A stretch of DNA of 8,473 nt, taken from positions 1-8,473 of the forward strand of contig JASLRF010000263.1 in assembly GCA_030744095.1 (NCBI GenBank), read 5' to 3'. Positions within the stretch are counted from its first letter, which is position 1, and every line of letters starts with the position of its first letter. Source of the stretch: Pirellulaceae bacterium (GTDB taxonomy: Bacteria; Planctomycetota; Planctomycetia; Pirellulales; Pirellulaceae). Position numbers and translations under genes: made by a program. Of this stretch, positions 5,098 to 8,473 are shown piece after piece. The notes beneath the pieces were generated by a model. It was not told the DNA's origin, made no database searches, and worked only from the letters and a program-made list of their open reading frames with translations.

Positions 5098-6864
5098 GTG
5101 TCCACAGCCAATCAGTCGACCGACGTCCAGTTGATGAGCGGCGCTGATATTCTCGTTAAGTCGTTGGTAGACCACAACGTCGAGATCATATTTGCTTACC
5201 CGGGCGGAGCCAGCATGCCGCTCCATCAGGCGTTGACCCGTTTTAAAGACAAGATCCGCACGATCCTGCCACGGCATGAGCAGGGGGGTGGATTTGCCGC
5301 GCAGGGCTACTCGCGTTCAACGGGAAAAGTGGGTGTTTGCATGGCCACCAGCGGACCAGGTGCCACAAACCTGGTCACTGCCATCGCCGACGCCAAATTG
5401 GACAGCGTTCCGCTGGTCGCCATCAGCGCTCAAGTGCCTCGTGTCGTAATCGGTTCGGATGCGTTCCAAGAGACGCCGATTGTCGAGGTCTGTCGCGGGA
5501 TCACCAAACACCACTACCTGGTGACGGATGTCGAGGATGTGCCGCGAGTGATGAAAGAGGCGTTTCATATCGCCACGACCGGCCGACCCGGCCCAGTGTT
5601 GGTCGATGTGCCAAAGGACGTCCAGAATGACCAGGCGGTGCCGAATTGGGACGCGGCGATGGAATTGCCGGGCTATAGCATTCGCCCGCGCCAGGCCCGT
5701 ACGGAACAGATCAAACAAGTGATTGCCGCGATCAAACGAGCCAGACGGCCGTTGATTTATGCGGGCGGTGGGATCATCGCAGCTGGAGCGAGTGACGATC
5801 TACGCGCGTTCGCGGCGAAGACGGGAATCCCAGTCACGATGACGGTGATGGGTTTGGGCTGCTTTCCCAACCAACACCCCCAGTCTTTGGACATGTTGGG
5901 TATGCACGGCAGCGCCTATGCCAACTGGGCTGTGCGCGATTGTGATTTGCTGATCGCCCTAGGAGTGCGATTTGACGATCGGGTGACCGGCAAGTTGGAC
6001 GAATGGGCCAAACACGCCAAGATCATCCACATCGACATCGACCCGTCGGAGATCAACAAGAACAAAGAAGCCCACATTCCGATTGTCAGCGACGTCAAAT
6101 TCGCGTTGGAAGAAATCAATCGCGAACTCGATTCGATCGGAGACATCAGCGATTGGGTCATCGAGTGCCAGGGCTGGAAGAAGGAATATCCCTTTAAGTA
6201 CGACCAGCAGTTCGAGGGCATTCTGCAGCAGCACGCGATTGCAGAGTTGTCGCGTTTGACGCAGGAGCGAGATGCGTACTATGCCTTGGGGGTCGGACAA
6301 CATCAGATGTGGGCCGCGCAATTTCTGCAACTGCAGCGACCGCGCACGCTCCTGTCGAGTTCTGGGCTGGGTACGATGGGTTTTGGACTGCCTGCCGCCA
6401 TGGGCGCTCAGGCGGCCCACCCGGGTGCTTTGACGTTCGATATCGATGGCGACGGCAGTTTCCAGATGAACATCCAAGAACTGGCGTGCTGCGTATGTGA
6501 AAAACTGCCAGTCAACGTCCTGCTACTGAACAACCAGCATCTGGGCATGGTGATGCAATGGGAAGATCGGTTCTTCAAAGGGAACCGAGCGCACACCTAT
6601 TTGGGCTCGATTGACGATGCCGAAGCGGAAGGCAAGGGTGAGGGCGACTACTCCCGAGAACGCTATCCCGATTTCGTCATGATCGCCAAAGGCTACGGCT
6701 GTGGCGCCGCGTCCGTGTCAAAGAAGTCCGATCTGGCGGCCGCGATCACCGAAATGATCGAATATGACGGGCCGTTCGTGCTGGACGTCGAAGTGCCTTA
6801 TCAGGAACACGTGCTGCCGATGATCCCGTCGGGTCATTCCGTCGACGACATGATCATCGAGTAG
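5098..6864 (+). CDS. ilvB: Acetolactate synthase (acetohydroxyacid synthase) large subunit, plant-like
   Basis: This is the ThDP-dependent catalytic subunit that condenses pyruvate with pyruvate or 2-ketobutyrate, the first common step of valine, leucine and isoleucine synthesis. From the GTG start it has 588 residues: an N-terminal ThDP domain with AYPGGAS (33-39), catalytic glutamate E61 in [13 protein letters not shown], and TSGPGATN (84-91); a middle FAD-binding domain with [11 protein letters not shown] (289-299); and a C-terminal domain with the ThDP-Mg motif from GDGS (451-454) to NN (478-479). [15 protein letters not shown] (479-493), NRAHTYLG and [11 protein letters not shown] (569-579) match plant chloroplast enzymes closely. 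Residues matching the plant herbicide-contact sites (A38, P114, A122, D293 or D294, W488, S578) are unaltered. A short charged insert (about 504-522, acidic and Gly-rich) follows NRAHTYLG. No ilvN/ilvH regulatory subunit follows. Confidence 0.95.
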   Translation: MSTANQSTDVQLMSGADILVKSLVDHNVEIIFAYPGGASMPLHQALTRFKDKIRTILPRHEQGGGFAAQGYSRSTGKVGVCMATSGPGATNLVTAIADAKLDSVPLVAISAQVPRVVIGSDAFQETPIVEVCRGITKHHYLVTDVEDVPRVMKEAFHIATTGRPGPVLVDVPKDVQNDQAVPNWDAAMELPGYSIRPRQARTEQIKQVIAAIKRARRPLIYAGGGIIAAGASDDLRAFAAKTGIPVTMTVMGLGCFPNQHPQSLDMLGMHGSAYANWAVRDCDLLIALGVRFDDRVTGKLDEWAKHAKIIHIDIDPSEINKNKEAHIPIVSDVKFALEEINRELDSIGDISDWVIECQGWKKEYPFKYDQQFEGILQQHAIAELSRLTQERDAYYALGVGQHQMWAAQFLQLQRPRTLLSSSGLGTMGFGLPAAMGAQAAHPGALTFDIDGDGSFQMNIQELACCVCEKLPVNVLLLNNQHLGMVMQWEDRFFKGNRAHTYLGSIDDAEAEGKGEGDYSRERYPDFVMIAKGYGCGAASVSKKSDLAAAITEMIEYDGPFVLDVEVPYQEHVLPMIPSGHSVDDMIIE

Positions 6865-6924
6865 GCCAGTGTCTCCTTATGGTCGGAAACTTGTCGTATT
6901 TGAGTCAAGTTTTAGCGACGGGCA

Positions 6925-6998
6925 CCGACCGCAGGTTGGTCGGGGAGCGGGTCAACAAGACCGAGCGGTAGCTCGGATTGGTTCGAGGCCCTGCCTCG
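6925..6998 (+). other. Cluster of three consecutive perfect 6-bp stem-loops; possible terminator or structured RNA
   Basis: The spacer after the acetolactate synthase stop has CCGACC/GGTCGG (6925-6930 with 6938-6943, 7-nt loop), CCGAGC/GCTCGG (6961-6966 with 6971-6976, GGTA loop), and CGAGGC/GCCTCG (6984-6989 with 6993-6998, CCT loop). The third is followed by TTGGGTTCTTCT, a loose T-rich stretch, so it may terminate the upstream transcript. All three lie upstream of the next promoter and so belong to the acetolactate synthase 3' end, not to the transporter leader. The rest of the 6865-7134 spacer holds the promoter at 7030-7057 and no gene that I can support. Confidence 0.55.
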
Positions 6999-7029
6999 TT
7001 GGGTTCTTCTGGCCAGTTCAGCCGACGAC

Positions 7030-7057
7030 AAGACAATCGCGCGCACGATGCTATAAT
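7030..7057 (+). promoter_or_regulatory. Extended -10 sigma-70 promoter for the SLC1-type symporter gene
   Basis: A consensus TATAAT (7052-7057) is preceded by TGC (7049-7051), an extended -10 element. AAGACA (7030-7035, four of six to TTGACA) lies 16 nt upstream. Transcription would start near 7064, leaving a leader of about 70 nt before ATG 7135. This is the best promoter match in the window. Confidence 0.65.
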
Positions 7058-7134
7058 CGACGCCCACGTGCCCCGTCGTGCAACGAGCGCGATTGCGTCT
7101 CCGGCACCAGCGAGAGCAAAGAGAGCGGAAACTC

Positions 7135-8473
7135 ATGGGGAAAATTGCCCTTCATTGGCAGATTCTGGCCGGCATGCTGTTGGGCGCGACGATTGGGCTG
7201 ACGCTCAATTTCACTGTTAGTGAGGCGACCAGCGAGGTGCCCGCCGAAAACCTACCGGCGGGAATCCGCCAGGTGACGATCCATGATTCCTCGGACTTGA
7301 TCAAGATCGACATTACGGACGAAGACAGCAACACACAGCACGTGGTAGTCGACGGCACGCGACGATCGCTCGATTCCGTGGCAACGCTGCCCGAACTTGA
7401 GAACAAGCACCCCCGTGAATATGACTGGTTTCAGAGTCATGGCCGCTCGTGGTCGCGCTGGGTCGGCGACATATCACAGCGGCTCGGTGGGCTCTTCTTG
7501 CGAATGCTGCGAATGGTCGCGGTACCACTAATCGTCACGTCGTTGGTGACCGGCGTCATGGGACTCGGCCACGCCGAACGGCTGGGCCGAATGTTTAGTC
7601 GAACGCTCGCGTACTACCTTACCACCAGTATGCTAGCGATCATCACTGGCCTCACCATGGTCAATTTGATTCGGCCAGGCCTGGACGACAGCGTGCACGA
7701 ACAGACCGTTGCCGAAATACAAAAAGCGGTGAACTTAGGCGAAGTCTTATTCGGGCAGGTGGAAACGATGATTCCGTCGAATCCGATCGGTGCACTTGCA
7801 GAAGGCAACTTTCTGTCGATCATCTGTTTTTCGCTGGCTTTCGCCATCTTCGCCTTGATCGTGGGCGGCAAAACGGCCGATCTGATTCGCGACTTCTTTT
7901 CCGCCTCGTTTGAAGTCATGATGGCGATGACAATGGCAATCATCAAACTTGCCCCGTTGGGTGTCTTCTTCTTGATGATGTATGTCACTGCCACGCAAGG
8001 CGTAGAGGTATTCAAGTCGCTGGCTTGGTACATGTTGACCGTTACCTGCGCGCTGGCGTTTCATGCCCTTGTCACCTTGCCTCTGATCTTGAGACTGGTG
8101 GCGGGGCGGCGTCCACTGGAGTTTGCCAAAGCGATGAGCCCGGCTTTGTTGACGGCGTTCAGCTCGGCGTCGAGCAACGGCACGCTGCCTCTGACGCTCG
8201 CCAGTGTGGAAGAACGCGCGGGAGTCAGCAATCGCGTAAGCTCTTTTGTGCTTCCACTAGGGGCGACCATCAACATGGATGGCACGGCGCTATACGAAGC
8301 CGTGGCCGTACTGTTTATCGCGCAGCTTTACCACGGTGAAAACCTGGCGATTACGGACCAGATCATCGTGGCCTTTACGGCCCTGCTGGCCAGTGTCGGC
8401 GCGGCGGGGATCCCACACGCCGGCCTGGTGATGATGATCATCATTTTGCAGGCCGTGAAACTGCCCGTCGACA
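7135..8473 (+). CDS. Dicarboxylate/amino acid:cation symporter (SLC1/DAACS family), EAAT-like, 3' end beyond right edge
   Basis: The open frame from ATG 7135 gives 446 residues with no stop, so the last transmembrane segment is missing. A first membrane segment (about 8-25) is followed by a polar insert (about 26-108), then LFLRMLRMVAVPLIVTSLVTG (120-140) and YYLTTSMLAIITG (160-172), as in the family. HP1 carries SSASSNGTLPLT (343-354), TM7 has NMDGTALYEAVAVLFIAQ (380-397), and HP2 has ASVGAAGIPHAGLV (419-432). TALYEAVA and PLIVTSLVTG are closer to animal EAAT transporters than to archaeal GltPh as I remember them. Family members couple sodium or proton entry to uptake of glutamate, aspartate, neutral amino acids or C4-dicarboxylates. 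The TM8 residues that set substrate choice (Asp/Arg/Asn region) are outside the window, so the substrate is undecided. GAGAGCGG before the ATG is a moderate ribosome binding site. Confidence 0.92.
   Translation, partial: MGKIALHWQILAGMLLGATIGLTLNFTVSEATSEVPAENLPAGIRQVTIHDSSDLIKIDITDEDSNTQHVVVDGTRRSLDSVATLPELENKHPREYDWFQSHGRSWSRWVGDISQRLGGLFLRMLRMVAVPLIVTSLVTGVMGLGHAERLGRMFSRTLAYYLTTSMLAIITGLTMVNLIRPGLDDSVHEQTVAEIQKAVNLGEVLFGQVETMIPSNPIGALAEGNFLSIICFSLAFAIFALIVGGKTADLIRDFFSASFEVMMAMTMAIIKLAPLGVFFLMMYVTATQGVEVFKSLAWYMLTVTCALAFHALVTLPLILRLVAGRRPLEFAKAMSPALLTAFSSASSNGTLPLTLASVEERAGVSNRVSSFVLPLGATINMDGTALYEAVAVLFIAQLYHGENLAITDQIIVAFTALLASVGAAGIPHAGLVMMIIILQAVKLPVD

Noticed and set aside
6869..7201. 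A 110-codon plus-strand frame after acetolactate synthase, considered as a possible ilvN/ilvH or small gene.
   Set aside because: It shows no ACT-domain pattern, runs through three hairpins and a promoter, and overlaps the start of the symporter gene in another frame.

Overview
The window looks like a chromosomal stretch of a planctomycete (Planctomycetota, probably Pirellulales). This is inferred from the gene set: a CehA/McbA-type PHP metallohydrolase, an exported sialate O-acetylesterase-family esterase, a creatininase-family amidohydrolase and a plant-like acetolactate synthase. GC content is moderate, many genes are single with their own control regions, and one spacer holds a GAACATT-type dispersed repeat of a kind I recall from such genomes. 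No database search was possible.

Layout. Bases 1-1329 (minus strand) hold the first 443 codons of an exported CehA/McbA-family protein that runs off the left edge. Upstream of it on the same strand are a coupled 29-codon ORF (1419-1508) and a 94-residue membrane protein of unknown function (1508-1792). A 239-bp divergent spacer containing two GTGAC/GTCAC dyads separates these from a plus-strand sialate O-acetylesterase-family gene (2032-3456). A terminator hairpin (3482-3519) follows, placed just before the ribosome binding site of a creatininase-family gene (3538-4422). That gene ends inside a short-period repeat (4414-4506) that fills the spacer to the convergent fluoride channel gene crcB/fluC (4507-4887, minus).

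A second divergent spacer carries a 9-bp perfect dyad and a good sigma-70 promoter for acetolactate synthase large subunit (5098-6864, GTG start). A 270-bp spacer then holds three consecutive perfect stem-loops and an extended -10 promoter. It leads into a dicarboxylate/amino acid:cation symporter of the SLC1 family (7135 to the right edge), which has an unusual insert of about 80 residues after its first membrane segment and looks close to animal EAATs.

Functionally the window is a mix: exported hydrolases for scavenging, a fluoride exporter, the first committed step of branched-chain amino acid synthesis, and an anion/amino acid uptake carrier. I see no phage, transposon, CRISPR array or defence island, and nothing that reads as a new multigene system. 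The interesting signals are regulatory dyads, repeats that have entered coding sequence, and the odd transporter.
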